In this document: positions 54,901 to 63,174 of the stretch, piece by piece
How positions within the stretch are numbered: position 1 is the stretch's first letter
Layout of the letters: every line of letters begins with the position of its first letter
From: an uncultured Bacteroidales bacterium
GTDB lineage: Bacteria; Bacteroidota; Bacteroidia; Bacteroidales; Paludibacteraceae
Direction of reading: 5' to 3'
Assembly (NCBI GenBank): GCA_900319995.1
Contig: ONQO01000001.1
Span: 34,056-98,055, forward strand
Length of the DNA: 64,000 nt
Translations under genes and position numbers: made by a program
Notes under the pieces: generated by a model
What the model was told of the DNA's origin: nothing
Databases searched by the model: none
The model's input: the letters and a program-made list of their open reading frames with translations, nothing else

Positions 54901-54985
54901 CGGTGTGAATGCGTCTATTTTGAGCGACCTCAAATACGACACCAACAGCAACCAGCGAACGAATTCACGCGTCAACTGGTGGTAA
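51953..54985 (+). CDS. lptD: LPS-assembly protein LptD (OstA)
   Basis: This protein of about 1010 residues inserts lipopolysaccharide into the outer leaflet. I start it at GTG 51953, because the promoter -7 box (51920-51927) excludes the upstream ATG at 51884 and this start gives a good signal peptide ending TSAQG. ATG 51992 would leave no charged N-region. A low-complexity stretch follows (about residues 35-105), including six 8-residue repeats DSVKAAS/N. The periplasmic OstA beta-jellyroll is next (about 125-310, GIAYLHGKGELKYESMELQS). The barrel domain includes VPLPIAVPFGFFPF and SSGLIMPNFG. An acidic low-complexity insert (about 840-880) interrupts the barrel. It begins an operon with the SlyD-like and der genes. 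Confidence 0.93.
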   Translation: MRVRVHILLSVVLMTIFLLCPTSAQGQVSLQKVESPNAPSSRSANNENSTNSEKAASGDSVQAANGDSVKAASVDSVKAASVDSVKAASVDSVKAANGDSGQVEGPIEGSGHARIKTKNSLKAPVHYQAADSMIMMHNGIAYLHGKGELKYESMELQSDYIRMNMDSSLIYARGVYDSLEYEWKGKPVFKDGKDSYETNEITYNIKTQKGYIRHVVTQQGEGYIIADRTKKLNNDEMLMAGGQYTTCDDHEHPHFYLNLTKAKVKAGDYIASGPAYLVVGDVPLPIAVPFGFFPFTDKYSSGLIMPNFGDDYTRGLYLQNLGYYFALSDYIDLELTGDIYTRGTWAIRAKSKYIWRYRFSGNLSINYRNDVTGERGLPDYAASKNFSVTWSHSQDAKFNPYSTFSASVNFSTSGYNRSNINSYYNSNLYSENTKSSTINYTQRFPDSPWSLSMSANLTQRTKDSTLTLTAPQLTVTMSSVYPFKQWRQATLKRKGKVGGKEKWYEKIKMSYTLNGKIAVNNIKEKDFLHSDFLRDWQTGISHNLPINASFTLFKYLSITPNINIRDKMYFTRIDQRWDEEINGVARDTTTGFFNVFDFDVGVSMSTKLYGFYTPLKKLFPNSKVEKFRHVITPTLSFSYHPDFGTSGWGYWGSYDQPIYTNEIDSITGKKIPKTDESGNPVFENKVYSRFANGSFGSVSRGMSASLNFGVSNNLEMKIVNKEDTTGKVPFRVVSLIDNFSINGGYNFAADSMNWSQFSVNLRLKFPKLNNYSLNLNTTLDPYMYEIVNGSPRRTNKQYWNNGRFPHWSGLRWSFSYTFSNSTIKKWKDKINGRKPKNDEPPEEEETDVGSTGTATITAVEKDGEGMDRNAKRSGKKKEEKVDDGYVKTDFPWSLSINYSLAYAPGGEFDYEKMYYKMKFSNYLSLNGNIGLGKGWKVSASMTYNFDYKKVTACTVNISRDLHCWNMTASINPIGQFKSYTFHIGVNASILSDLKYDTNSNQRTNSRVNWW
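52115..52258 (+). repeat. Six 24-bp coding repeats in lptD
   Basis: Units beginning GCGGCAA start every 24 bp (52115, 52139, 52163, 52187, 52211, 52235) and encode AASxDSVK/Q. Three central units are identical. Copy number can change without frameshift. Confidence 0.88.
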
Positions 54986-54987
54986 AG

Positions 54988-55010
54988 GCATTTACCATTT
55001 GGTCATTTAT
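54988..55010 (+). repeat. ATTTACCATTTGGTC-family short repeat after lptD
   Basis: CATTTACCATTTGGTCATTT lies directly after the lptD stop and matches the reverse complement of the repeat inside the S9 peptidase gene. Confidence 0.55.
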
Positions 55011-55034
55011 TTGGTTATAAAAATATTTAGAGAT

Positions 55035-55631
55035 ATGAAAATTGAGAATTTAAAAGTAGTACGCGCCACTTATGAGTTGTATATCAACGGCGAGGAAGGC
55101 AAAGAAGAGTTAATGGAAAAAGCGACCGAGGAGACTCCGTTAGTGTGGTGTCAGGGCGAAGGAATGATGTTACCCGCTTTTGAAGCTGCTATGTCAGGCA
55201 AAGAAGCCGGCGAGACATTTGATTTTGTGTTGGCAGCGAAAGATGCTTATGGCGAGTATATTGAGGAAGGTCTGATGGAGTTGCCGAAGAAAATGTTCTT
55301 CAACGGCGACGGCGAGTTCGATGAGGAACGTGTTTATGTAGGCGCCATCGTACCGATGAACACAACCGACGGACAAGTGGTCAAAGCACAAGTATGCGAG
55401 ATCACGGATGAGAGTGTGACCATCGATCTGAATCATCCTTATGCAGGCGAGGATCTGCATTTCAAAGGAACGATTTTAGATATCCGCGACGTGACCGAAG
55501 GCGAGTTGAAAGCCATTCGTCATCCTCACGGTTGCTGCGGAGGCGGTTGCCACAAGAAGAAAGGTGAGAGTTGTGGCGAATGTGGAGAAGGCGGCTGCGG
55601 TGATTGCGGCGAATGCGGAGGATGCGAGTAA
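55035..55631 (+). CDS. FKBP-type peptidyl-prolyl isomerase, SlyD-like with cysteine-rich tail
   Basis: This 198-residue cytoplasmic isomerase and chaperone has an FKBP domain split by an insert-in-flap region (about 70-130, with GEYIEEGLMELPKKMFF and DLNHPYAGEDLHFKGTIL, hallmarks of SlyD). The last 37 residues contain many Cys and His (HPHGCCGGGCHKKKGESCGE onward), a metal-binding tail as in SlyD of enterobacteria, which binds Ni2+ and other metals. I start at ATG 55035 (MKIENLKVVRATYEL). It is followed by der after 44 bp. Confidence 0.93.
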   Translation: MKIENLKVVRATYELYINGEEGKEELMEKATEETPLVWCQGEGMMLPAFEAAMSGKEAGETFDFVLAAKDAYGEYIEEGLMELPKKMFFNGDGEFDEERVYVGAIVPMNTTDGQVVKAQVCEITDESVTIDLNHPYAGEDLHFKGTILDIRDVTEGELKAIRHPHGCCGGGCHKKKGESCGECGEGGCGDCGECGGCE

Positions 55632-55675
55632 ATTACGAATACAAATTACAAATAACGAATTAAAAATAAAATACT

Positions 55676-56992
55676 ATGGCAAATATTGTAGCGATAGTGG
55701 GTCGTCCCAATGTAGGGAAATCGACTCTTTTCAATCGCCTAACGGGCACACGTAGGGCGATAGTGATGAACACAGCAGGCACTACTCGTGACCGTCAGTA
55801 CGGCAAAGCCGAATGGTGTGGACGTGAGTTCTCAGTAATCGACACAGGTGGATGGGTCGTGAACAGCGATGACACTTTCGAGAGCGAAATCAACCGTCAG
55901 GTGAACCTTGCCATTCACGAGGCGGATGTGGTTATGCTGGTTGTAGATGTGAATGAAGGAGTGACACAGTTTGACATGGAAGTGGCACATCTTCTCCGTC
56001 AAGCCAAGAAACCAACTATTCTATGCGTGAACAAAGTGGACACCTTTGAAAACCAATACGGAGCAGCTGAGTTCTACAAACTGGGGTTAGGTGAGCCGTT
56101 TATCTTGTCGGCGGAGAACGGTTTGGGCACCGGCGACTTGTTGGACGAAGTAGTAAGCCGTTTTCGCAAGGAGGATGACAGCGACGAAGAGTTGGAAGAA
56201 TTGCCGCGTTTTGCAATAGTTGGTCGTCCCAACGCCGGCAAGTCAAGCATTCTGAATGCTTTTATCGGCGAAGAACGTACCATCGTGACGGACATACCGG
56301 GTACAACACGCGACAGTATCTACACCCGTTACAACAAGTTCGGCAAGGATTTTTATCTTGTTGACACAGCAGGTATCCGCAAGAAAGCGAAAGTGACTGA
56401 AGATCAGGAATATTATTCGGTTGTTCGCTCTATCCGAGCCATCGAGAACAGCGATGTGTGTATTCTTATGATAGACGCAACGCGTGGCATCGAAGCTCAA
56501 GATTTAAACATCTATTCTCTGATCCAAAAGAACAAGAAGGGGCTCGTTGTCTGTATCAACAAATGGGACTTAGTGGAGAGCAAAACCAACTCAGACATCA
56601 AAGCATATGAGAGTGCCATCCGCGAGCGAATCGCGCCGTTTACGGATTTCCCCATCATCTTTACGAGCGCTGTGACCAAACAGCGGATTTTCAAAGTGGT
56701 AGAGACCGCCTTGCACGTATATGAGAACAAGAACAAAAAAGTACCGACAGCACAGTTGAACGAGAAATTCCTTCCGCTTATCGAAAACTATCCCCCTCCT
56801 GCATGGAAAGGCAAGTACATCAAAATCAAATACTGTACACAGTTGCCGAACACTCAGATACCGACTTTTGTGTTCTTCGCCAACCTGCCTCAATACGTGA
56901 AAGAGCCGTACAGACGCTTTCTGGAGAACAAGCTGCGCGAATGGTGGGATTTCACAGGTACACCTGTGCAATTATTTATACGGGCTAAATAG
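55676..56992 (+). CDS. der: Ribosome-assembly GTPase Der (EngA)
   Basis: This 438-residue protein has two tandem GTPase domains plus a KH-like C-terminus, needed for 50S subunit maturation. The first P-loop is GRPNVGKST (residues 9-17) with DTGGW; the second is GRPNAGKSS (near 182) with DTAGI. NKVD and NKWD guanine-specificity motifs are present in both halves. The KH-like domain starts near residue 355 and the C-terminal [11 protein letters not shown] is typical. Confidence 0.98.
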   Translation: MANIVAIVGRPNVGKSTLFNRLTGTRRAIVMNTAGTTRDRQYGKAEWCGREFSVIDTGGWVVNSDDTFESEINRQVNLAIHEADVVMLVVDVNEGVTQFDMEVAHLLRQAKKPTILCVNKVDTFENQYGAAEFYKLGLGEPFILSAENGLGTGDLLDEVVSRFRKEDDSDEELEELPRFAIVGRPNAGKSSILNAFIGEERTIVTDIPGTTRDSIYTRYNKFGKDFYLVDTAGIRKKAKVTEDQEYYSVVRSIRAIENSDVCILMIDATRGIEAQDLNIYSLIQKNKKGLVVCINKWDLVESKTNSDIKAYESAIRERIAPFTDFPIIFTSAVTKQRIFKVVETALHVYENKNKKVPTAQLNEKFLPLIENYPPPAWKGKYIKIKYCTQLPNTQIPTFVFFANLPQYVKEPYRRFLENKLREWWDFTGTPVQLFIRAK

Positions 56993-57018
56993 TTATTGGC
57001 TATCGGAAGTGGGATTTT

Positions 57019-57044
57019 TTAAGAAAAAGTAACACTTTTTTCTT
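57019..57044. terminator. Possible terminator after der
   Basis: AAGAAAAAGT (57021-57030) and ACTTTTTTCTT (57034-57044) form an A/T-rich stem with one bulge between der and the next promoter. The low GC content makes the assignment weak. Confidence 0.35.
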
Positions 57045-57049
57045 AGAGA

Positions 57050-57081
57050 CTTGCATATATCAAAAAAAAGTTGTAACTTTG
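57050..57081 (+). promoter_or_regulatory. Promoter of the FAH-like/porU unit
   Basis: CTTG (57050-57053, extended CTTGCATATATCA) and TAACTTTG (57074-57081) are separated by 20 bp. Confidence 0.85.
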
Positions 57082-57100
57082 CACGCTTTTTGCTGTTTGA

Positions 57101-57625
57101 ATGAAAATAATAGGTTTTGTATATACTGACGGCCAAACTGAGATGGTGCTAAAAGGTGACAGTTGTTTGCTGAACGGCCGCAAGCCTATGTTCATTCCGG
57201 ACCGGACCAAGGAATTAGGTGTAACAGAGTGTCTTATTCTCCGCGTGAGCCGTTTGGGCAAAGAAATAGGGCTGAAGTTTGCCAATCGCTATTATGACGC
57301 CGTAGCTCCGGGAGCAGATTTTGCAGCGTTAGATATATTGCGAGACCTGCAATCATCGGGCCGCCCTTGGACTAAAGCTATTGATTTCGATTATTCAATG
57401 GCTATCGGAGAGTGGTGTGAAGTACCAAGTGACGAAGCAGATTGGACAAAGGGATTGGTTCTAAGTCCCGAAGAGGCGATTTCAGAAGCAAGCAAAGTGA
57501 TGACCATCCGTCAAGGAGACCTGATATACATCCAAAAAAAGTGCGCCCCCAGACGCGTGGAAAAAGAAGATATCATCCGCAAGGAGATAGACGGCGAAGA
57601 AAAACTATATTGTAAAATCAAATGA
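57101..57625 (+). CDS. Fumarylacetoacetate-hydrolase-like protein, probably inactive
   Basis: This 174-residue protein resembles bacterial FAH-family enzymes (KGDSCLLNGRKPMFIPD, then ILRVSRLGKEIGLKFANRYY). It lacks about 30 residues of the family length, and the metal-binding Glu-x-Glu reads Glu-Cys-Leu (VTECLILRV). The substrate glycine-rich region near the end is also not recognisable. Loss of a metal ligand suggests a non-catalytic role. The stop overlaps the porU start (ATGA), and the same neighbour is found next to porU in Porphyromonas as far as I recall. Confidence 0.75.
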   Translation: MKIIGFVYTDGQTEMVLKGDSCLLNGRKPMFIPDRTKELGVTECLILRVSRLGKEIGLKFANRYYDAVAPGADFAALDILRDLQSSGRPWTKAIDFDYSMAIGEWCEVPSDEADWTKGLVLSPEEAISEASKVMTIRQGDLIYIQKKCAPRRVEKEDIIRKEIDGEEKLYCKIK

Positions 57626-60600
57626 GAAAAATCCTATCCATAGTATTGTTTGCAGTACTTAGCCTGCCCATGGTTGCAGGAATCCACAGCTATGCCAACC
57701 GCTCCGTGCTGGCAGAAGGCAAATGGGTAAAAGTACGTGTGAGCGAGTCCGGCGTGTGCCGCATGAGTTTCAGCGAGTTGCGTAATGCCGGTCTGGATCC
57801 GGAACAGGTACGCGTATTCGGTTACGGCGGTGCGCAGAAAGAACAGGATTTCAGCATGCGCAATATAGACGACCTGCCGCAAGTACCTGTCTATACAAGT
57901 GAAGATTTCATTCTATTCTATGTCCAAGGTCCAATCAGTTGGTCCTACGATGCAGACAAAGGCCGTTTCGTACACACGCGCAACACCTATTCGGACTACG
58001 GTTATTACATGCTGACAGACAATACGGGTTCGCCGATGAGTTTTCCTGAAAGCGCCTCTGTCAGCGGCAGTCCTACAGAAGTAACCACCTACCCACTCTA
58101 TCAGGTACAAGACAAAGATTCTATCAACCTGATAGACAGGAACGGTGTCTCCGGCGGTGGACGTACTTTCTACGGCGAGCAGTTTACAGCGAACAAAAAA
58201 CGGTCATTCCTATTCTCCACCCCCGGTGCGATAGAAGGCGGTACCAGTTACTTAGAGATTGACCTTGCCGCTAACGCTCCGACGCCGTCGTATTTTTCCG
58301 CCAGTCTCAACGGCGGCTCCTCGAAAAACGTAACTATCAGTTCTATTCCCGACCATTACACGTTCGGCTGCGAAGGAACAATCAGCATGAGCGGTCTTGC
58401 CGCGACGGACAAACAGGAAGTTCAGTTACACCTGCAAAACAGTTCAACAGGCGCGTTAGGATGGCTCAACTATATCGAACTCACGACCCCTTGCGAGTTG
58501 AAGATGAACGGGAGTTGGACACCCGTGCGGACGCTTGTCAATCTCAATACAGCTGTGCCCGTACGTTTCCACATGACCGGCGCCGATGCCTCTACTCAAG
58601 TATGGGACGTTACCCATTTGGACGCTATCACACGTATGCCAGTCACCTATGAGAACGGCGAGTTGACCTGGACGGGCACGCAAGCGGACGGCGTACATGA
58701 GTATGTTGCCGTGCAACCCGGCGGCAACCTATTCGTCAAAGCACAAGTGGAAGGCGAGGTCAAGAATCAGAATCTGCACGCGCTGAACAACATCGACTAC
58801 GTAATTATATGCCCCGAAGGCTACGAAGAAACAGCCACCGACTTAGCAAAAGCTCATGAAGCGAAAGAAGGAATTACCTGGGCCGTAGTTACAGACAAGC
58901 AAGTATATAACGAATTCTCGTCCGGCACACCGGATGCCACGGCCTATCGTTGGCTGATGAAGATGTTGTATGACCGCGCAGACGGCAACGGTATCACCAA
59001 ACCACGCTGGCTTTTGCTGATGGGTCACGGTTCGTTTGACAACCGCAAACTACTGCTGAACTCCGGCAGTAACTTATTGCTCACCTATCAATCGCTCAAT
59101 TCACTCAACGAAGTGAAAGCTTACGCGACGGACGATTACTTCGGATTTTTGGACGACAACGAGGGAATCAACGATGTAAAAGGACGGATGGATATAGGAG
59201 TCGGTCGTCTGCCGGTGGAGAGTGTAGGAGAAGCCCGAACAACTGTCGACAAACTTATTCGCTATATCCGTAACGAGCAGACAGGCAAATGGAAAAACCA
59301 ATTAGTGTACCTTGCCGACGACGGTGAAAACGGCACGCATACAGAGACCTCAGAAAAGAGTGCTGAATTGGTGCGCGTTAAAAACCCCGATTTCGTGGTA
59401 CACAAGATTTTTCTGGATGCTTATCCACAAGAAGTGAACGCCAGCGGCGAGAGTTATCCCTTAGCCAAGAACCGGGTTCTTAACCTGCTACGCAACGGTG
59501 TTCTTTTCTTCGATTATTCGGGTCACGGAGGCTACAACGCCATCACCAATGAGTCTATTCTTAACCTCAAAGATATAGAAGGCATGACCAACCGCAACCA
59601 AGCGTTCTGGCTGTTTGCCACCTGTAATTTCGCGCAATGCGATGCAGGCAAACGGTCGGCAGCGGAAACGGCTTTGCTGAATCCGAAAGGCGGAGCGATA
59701 GGTGTACTCGCCGCCACTCGTACAGTGTATGCTACGCCTAACACAGAACTCAACCGTAGCGTATGCGACACGCTCTTCGGCCATTCGGACGTTTACCATT
59801 ACACGATGACGTTAGGCGAGGCAACGGCTATAGGGAAAAACCACCTGAACAACGATGACAACAAATTGGCATACGTGCTCCTCGGTGATCCAGCCATGCG
59901 TCTGAACTACCCAACCGACTATCAGGTACAAACAACCACAAATATAGACACACTGAATGCACTGAGTGTGCAGCATGTTGAAGGACGTATCATTGACGAG
60001 GACAAGCTCCTTGTTTCAGATTTCAACGGAAGAGTGGATATCACTATCTACGACAAGATGCAGTCTATCCCGACGCGTGACAATGACGAAGCGGGTGGCG
60101 AGCCGCGAGTAGTGGAATACAATGATTACCCGAGTACAATCTTTTCAGGTGCCACCGACGTAAAAGACGGCCAATTTACCTACACGTTCATGGTTCCTAA
60201 GGACATCCGCTACAATTTCGGCAAAGGACGTATCGTCTATTATGCCGTCACCACCGATTCACTGGAGACAGCAGAAGCAGTGGGTCATTATGAGGACTTT
60301 ACCATAGGCGGCACAGGTTCGATAGTAGCGGCAGATACAGAAGGCCCGCAAATGGAGATTTACCTGAACACCAAAGCATTCCACGAAGGTGACAAGACCT
60401 ATTCAACACCGCGTTTCTTTGCCGACTTGTACGACGAGAACGGTATCAATACGGCAGGCGCCGGTATAGGACACGACCTCATGCTCATTATTGATGACGA
60501 TCCGAAACAGATTTACTCTCTAAACGAGTATTTCACGGCAGCGAACAACAGTTATCAGGCGGGACAAGTGAGTTACCTGATGGAAGAATTGGCGGACGGA

Positions 60601-60975
60601 CAACATAGTTTATCATTCCGAGCGTGGGATTTGCTGAACAACAGCACCACCAAGACGCTCAGTTTTATTGTAGAAGCGGGTTTGGATCCATCTATCTGCT
60701 CTGTCACAACCTACCCCAACCCAGTACAGGCACAAGGTATCGTGAATATGACAGTTAATTACGACCAGCCAGACGAGTTGCTACAAACAGAACTATACCT
60801 ATTCAACACTGGCGGTCAGATGGTTTACCGCCATACACAGGACAACCCTGACGCTGTTTCCATCAACCTACCGTCTTTAGGGCTGCAACCAGGAATATAC
60901 GTCTATTCCATCAAGATTAAATCCGCGTCCAGCAAATACAGTACTGCGTCAGGAAAGATTATAGTTACACAATAA
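57622..60975 (+). CDS. porU: Type IX secretion system sortase PorU (C25 family)
   Basis: This 1117-residue outer-surface protease removes the C-terminal signal of T9SS cargo and attaches the cargo to anionic LPS. It has a signal peptide (residues 1-20), then a long N-terminal region. The gingipain-type C25 catalytic domain follows, with His635 (YSGHGG) and Cys668 (LFATCNFAQC). It ends in its own T9SS-type C-terminal domain (last 90 residues: TYPNPVQAQGIVNMTV, GLQPGIYVYSIKI). It is translated by ATGA coupling from the FAH-like gene and is followed by porV. Confidence 0.96.
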   Translation: MRKILSIVLFAVLSLPMVAGIHSYANRSVLAEGKWVKVRVSESGVCRMSFSELRNAGLDPEQVRVFGYGGAQKEQDFSMRNIDDLPQVPVYTSEDFILFYVQGPISWSYDADKGRFVHTRNTYSDYGYYMLTDNTGSPMSFPESASVSGSPTEVTTYPLYQVQDKDSINLIDRNGVSGGGRTFYGEQFTANKKRSFLFSTPGAIEGGTSYLEIDLAANAPTPSYFSASLNGGSSKNVTISSIPDHYTFGCEGTISMSGLAATDKQEVQLHLQNSSTGALGWLNYIELTTPCELKMNGSWTPVRTLVNLNTAVPVRFHMTGADASTQVWDVTHLDAITRMPVTYENGELTWTGTQADGVHEYVAVQPGGNLFVKAQVEGEVKNQNLHALNNIDYVIICPEGYEETATDLAKAHEAKEGITWAVVTDKQVYNEFSSGTPDATAYRWLMKMLYDRADGNGITKPRWLLLMGHGSFDNRKLLLNSGSNLLLTYQSLNSLNEVKAYATDDYFGFLDDNEGINDVKGRMDIGVGRLPVESVGEARTTVDKLIRYIRNEQTGKWKNQLVYLADDGENGTHTETSEKSAELVRVKNPDFVVHKIFLDAYPQEVNASGESYPLAKNRVLNLLRNGVLFFDYSGHGGYNAITNESILNLKDIEGMTNRNQAFWLFATCNFAQCDAGKRSAAETALLNPKGGAIGVLAATRTVYATPNTELNRSVCDTLFGHSDVYHYTMTLGEATAIGKNHLNNDDNKLAYVLLGDPAMRLNYPTDYQVQTTTNIDTLNALSVQHVEGRIIDEDKLLVSDFNGRVDITIYDKMQSIPTRDNDEAGGEPRVVEYNDYPSTIFSGATDVKDGQFTYTFMVPKDIRYNFGKGRIVYYAVTTDSLETAEAVGHYEDFTIGGTGSIVAADTEGPQMEIYLNTKAFHEGDKTYSTPRFFADLYDENGINTAGAGIGHDLMLIIDDDPKQIYSLNEYFTAANNSYQAGQVSYLMEELADGQHSLSFRAWDLLNNSTTKTLSFIVEAGLDPSICSVTTYPNPVQAQGIVNMTVNYDQPDELLQTELYLFNTGGQMVYRHTQDNPDAVSINLPSLGLQPGIYVYSIKIKSASSKYSTASGKIIVTQ

Positions 60976-60980
60976 GATAA

Positions 60981-61008
60981 ATTGATAATTGATAATTGAT
61001 AATTTGAA
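60981..61008 (+). repeat. ATTGATA heptamer array between porU and porV
   Basis: ATTGATA is repeated three times, then ATTTGAA. The rest of the 150-bp spacer also holds CTATAGGATT-type near-repeats (61057-61080). No promoter of the standard form was seen. Confidence 0.7.
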
Positions 61009-61125
61009 TGATTGCCTATGAAGCATATCGCTTGAGAAACAATATGATAAAATTAGATACTATAGGATTCTATAGGCTCTAATATAAAAACAGAAAACAA
61101 CAAACAAAACAACAAATAATTAACA

Positions 61126-62316
61126 ATGAAAAAAATTCTTATTTCTCTCACTGCTCTGTTATGCGCTGTATCAATGAGCGCTCAGACAGTTGATGACACG
61201 ATGAACCCACTGATTACGGCAATGCCGTCTTTGTCAATCGCTCCTGATGCTCGTGCAGCAGGAATGGGTGACGTGGGCGTAGCCACAGATGCTGATTTTA
61301 ACTCACAGTTCTGGAACCCCGCCAAGTATGCTTACATGTATTCAAAGGGTGGTTTGACAGCTAACTACACACCGTGGTTGCGCAAATTAGTAGGCGATAT
61401 CGACCTCGCTTATCTCGCCGGTTTCTATAACTTCGGCGATCTCGCCGGCGGTTTAGGCGCATCGTTTACGTATTTCTCAATGGGTGACGTAGCCCTGACG
61501 GACGCTACCGGAACCACTATTCAAAGCGTACGTCCGAACGAATGGGCGTTGGACCTCAGTTATTTCCGCAAACTACATGAGTATGTATCCATGAGTGTAG
61601 CAATCCGCTTCCTCTATTCAGACCTGAATAATGGTTACAACAGTTCTGTCAGCGGCGGCACGGAGATGCATCCGGCATGGTCAATGGCAGCCGACATCGG
61701 TATTTACTACCGCCAGCCGCTTGAGTTGCCGATGGGCACAAGCAACCTGAGTGTCGGTTTCACGCTGAAGAACCTCGGCGGCAAGATGACGTACGCCGAC
61801 GACGGAAGCAGTAACTTCATCCCTTCAAGTATGAATATCGGTGTAGGTTACGAACTGCCGATTAATAAGTATAACTTCCTGACCTTTAATTTGGAAGCAA
61901 ACAAACTGCTTGTACCAAGCCGTCTTTCCCGCTTTGCTCCAGACCAGACTACCCAAAAATACACCCAAACCGAGTATTCAGAGTTGAACCCAGCTAAAGG
62001 TTGGTTCCAGTCATTTGCAGATGCTCCAGGCGGAGCGGCAGAAGAATTTCGTGAGGTTCGTTGGGGCGCAGGTATCGAGTATAGCTATAACAAGCAGTTC
62101 TTTGCACGTGCCGGTTATAGTTATGAAAACTACTACAAAGGTAATCGTAACTACATTACTTTTGGTGCAGGTTTCCACCTCTCCATCGTAACACTTGATA
62201 TCTCATACTGCGTAGGTCTGGCAGCATCTAACCCGCTCGATCAAACAATGCGCTTCACATTGGGCTTCGACCTCGCCGGCATCAAAGATCTTGTGGATAA
62301 CAAGAAGAAAAAATAA
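61126..62316 (+). CDS. porV: Type IX secretion system outer-membrane protein PorV (LptO)
   Basis: This 396-residue beta-barrel has a signal peptide ending MSAQT. PorV binds the C-terminal domain of cargo emerging from the T9SS translocon and shuttles it to the PorU attachment complex. The segment SLSIAPDARAAGMGDVGVAT with FNSQFWNPAKYAYM is diagnostic of the PorV/PorQ family. The barrel strands end with MRFTLGFDLAGIKDL. It lies between porU and ispF. Confidence 0.95.
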   Translation: MKKILISLTALLCAVSMSAQTVDDTMNPLITAMPSLSIAPDARAAGMGDVGVATDADFNSQFWNPAKYAYMYSKGGLTANYTPWLRKLVGDIDLAYLAGFYNFGDLAGGLGASFTYFSMGDVALTDATGTTIQSVRPNEWALDLSYFRKLHEYVSMSVAIRFLYSDLNNGYNSSVSGGTEMHPAWSMAADIGIYYRQPLELPMGTSNLSVGFTLKNLGGKMTYADDGSSNFIPSSMNIGVGYELPINKYNFLTFNLEANKLLVPSRLSRFAPDQTTQKYTQTEYSELNPAKGWFQSFADAPGGAAEEFREVRWGAGIEYSYNKQFFARAGYSYENYYKGNRNYITFGAGFHLSIVTLDISYCVGLAASNPLDQTMRFTLGFDLAGIKDLVDNKKKK

Positions 62317-62329
62317 GTAGTTATAATTT

Positions 62330-62806
62330 ATGAGAATAGGCTTCGGATATGATGTACATCAATTCGCCCCTAACCGCAAACTGTGGTTAGGGGGGATTGA
62401 GGTACCATACGAGCAGGGTCTTCTCGGTCATTCAGATGCCGATGTAGTTATTCATGCGCTGTGCGATGCGTTGTTAGGGGCCGCAGCCATGCGCGATATC
62501 GGTTATCATTTCCCTGACACCAAAGGCAATGAGTACGAAGGGATTGACTCAAAGATTCTGCTTCGCCGCGTAATGGAAATGCTCCGCGAGGCCGGATATG
62601 AATTAAGCAACTGCGACATCACCATATGTGCGCAAGTTCCCAAGTTGAATCCGCATATTAATGCAATGCAGACATGTCTGGCACAAGTGATGGATGTATC
62701 CCCGGGACAGATAAGTCTCAAAGCTACCACTACTGAGCATCTCGGCTTCGTGGGACGCGAAGAAGGCATCGCAGCGTATGCGGTAGCTCTGATTAGTCAG
62801 AAATAA
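62330..62806 (+). CDS. ispF: 2-C-methyl-D-erythritol 2,4-cyclodiphosphate synthase
   Basis: This 158-residue enzyme of the non-mevalonate isoprenoid pathway has metal ligands Asp8 and His10 (GYDVHQF) and His42. The LGHSDADVVIHALCDALLGA segment and the C-terminal KATTTEHLGFVGREEGIAA complete the active site. It starts 13 bp after porV, an order I also recall from Porphyromonas. Confidence 0.97.
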   Translation: MRIGFGYDVHQFAPNRKLWLGGIEVPYEQGLLGHSDADVVIHALCDALLGAAAMRDIGYHFPDTKGNEYEGIDSKILLRRVMEMLREAGYELSNCDITICAQVPKLNPHINAMQTCLAQVMDVSPGQISLKATTTEHLGFVGREEGIAAYAVALISQK

Positions 62807-62831
62807 ACAAAAGATAAATACAACAGTAACA

Positions 62832-63161
62832 GTGCGGTCACTTATTCTTTTCATATCAGTTGTTGCCATGCTTTTTAAATTAGGTGGCACACCTGAGATT
62901 CAGGTTCATGAAGGGCAGTATTCACGCATAGCACTAACAGACAGCACTACGCTTGAGACCTACGAATTTTCCGAAGACTCAATGCTAACCGTCCTCACTG
63001 TTTGTGCGCCGCAATGTTCTTCTTGCGCGCGCGTATATAATAAGGAAGGAGAAGTTCTCCGAACAATCACTCCTCCTTTCGTTTCCATATTCCCTCTTGC
63101 TGCCATTGACCCTGAATCAGGACACATTAACTGGACAGACAATGACACATGGGAATATTAA
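62832..63161 (+). CDS. Small secreted or periplasmic protein, possibly DUF3256-like
   Basis: This 109-residue frame opens with GTG 62832 (RSLILFISVVAMLF, a possible signal sequence). The region MLTVLTVCAPQCSSCARVYN resembles the C-terminal half of DUF3256 proteins of Bacteroidetes, where a VxTVCAPxxDS segment is typical, but the N-terminal half of that family is absent. Three cysteines (CAPQCSSC) could bind metal or form a disulfide. It may be a degenerate relative. ATG 62868 is an alternative start. Function unknown. Confidence 0.55.
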   Translation: MRSLILFISVVAMLFKLGGTPEIQVHEGQYSRIALTDSTTLETYEFSEDSMLTVLTVCAPQCSSCARVYNKEGEVLRTITPPFVSIFPLAAIDPESGHINWTDNDTWEY

Positions 63162-63174
63162 GAACATTTATCAT

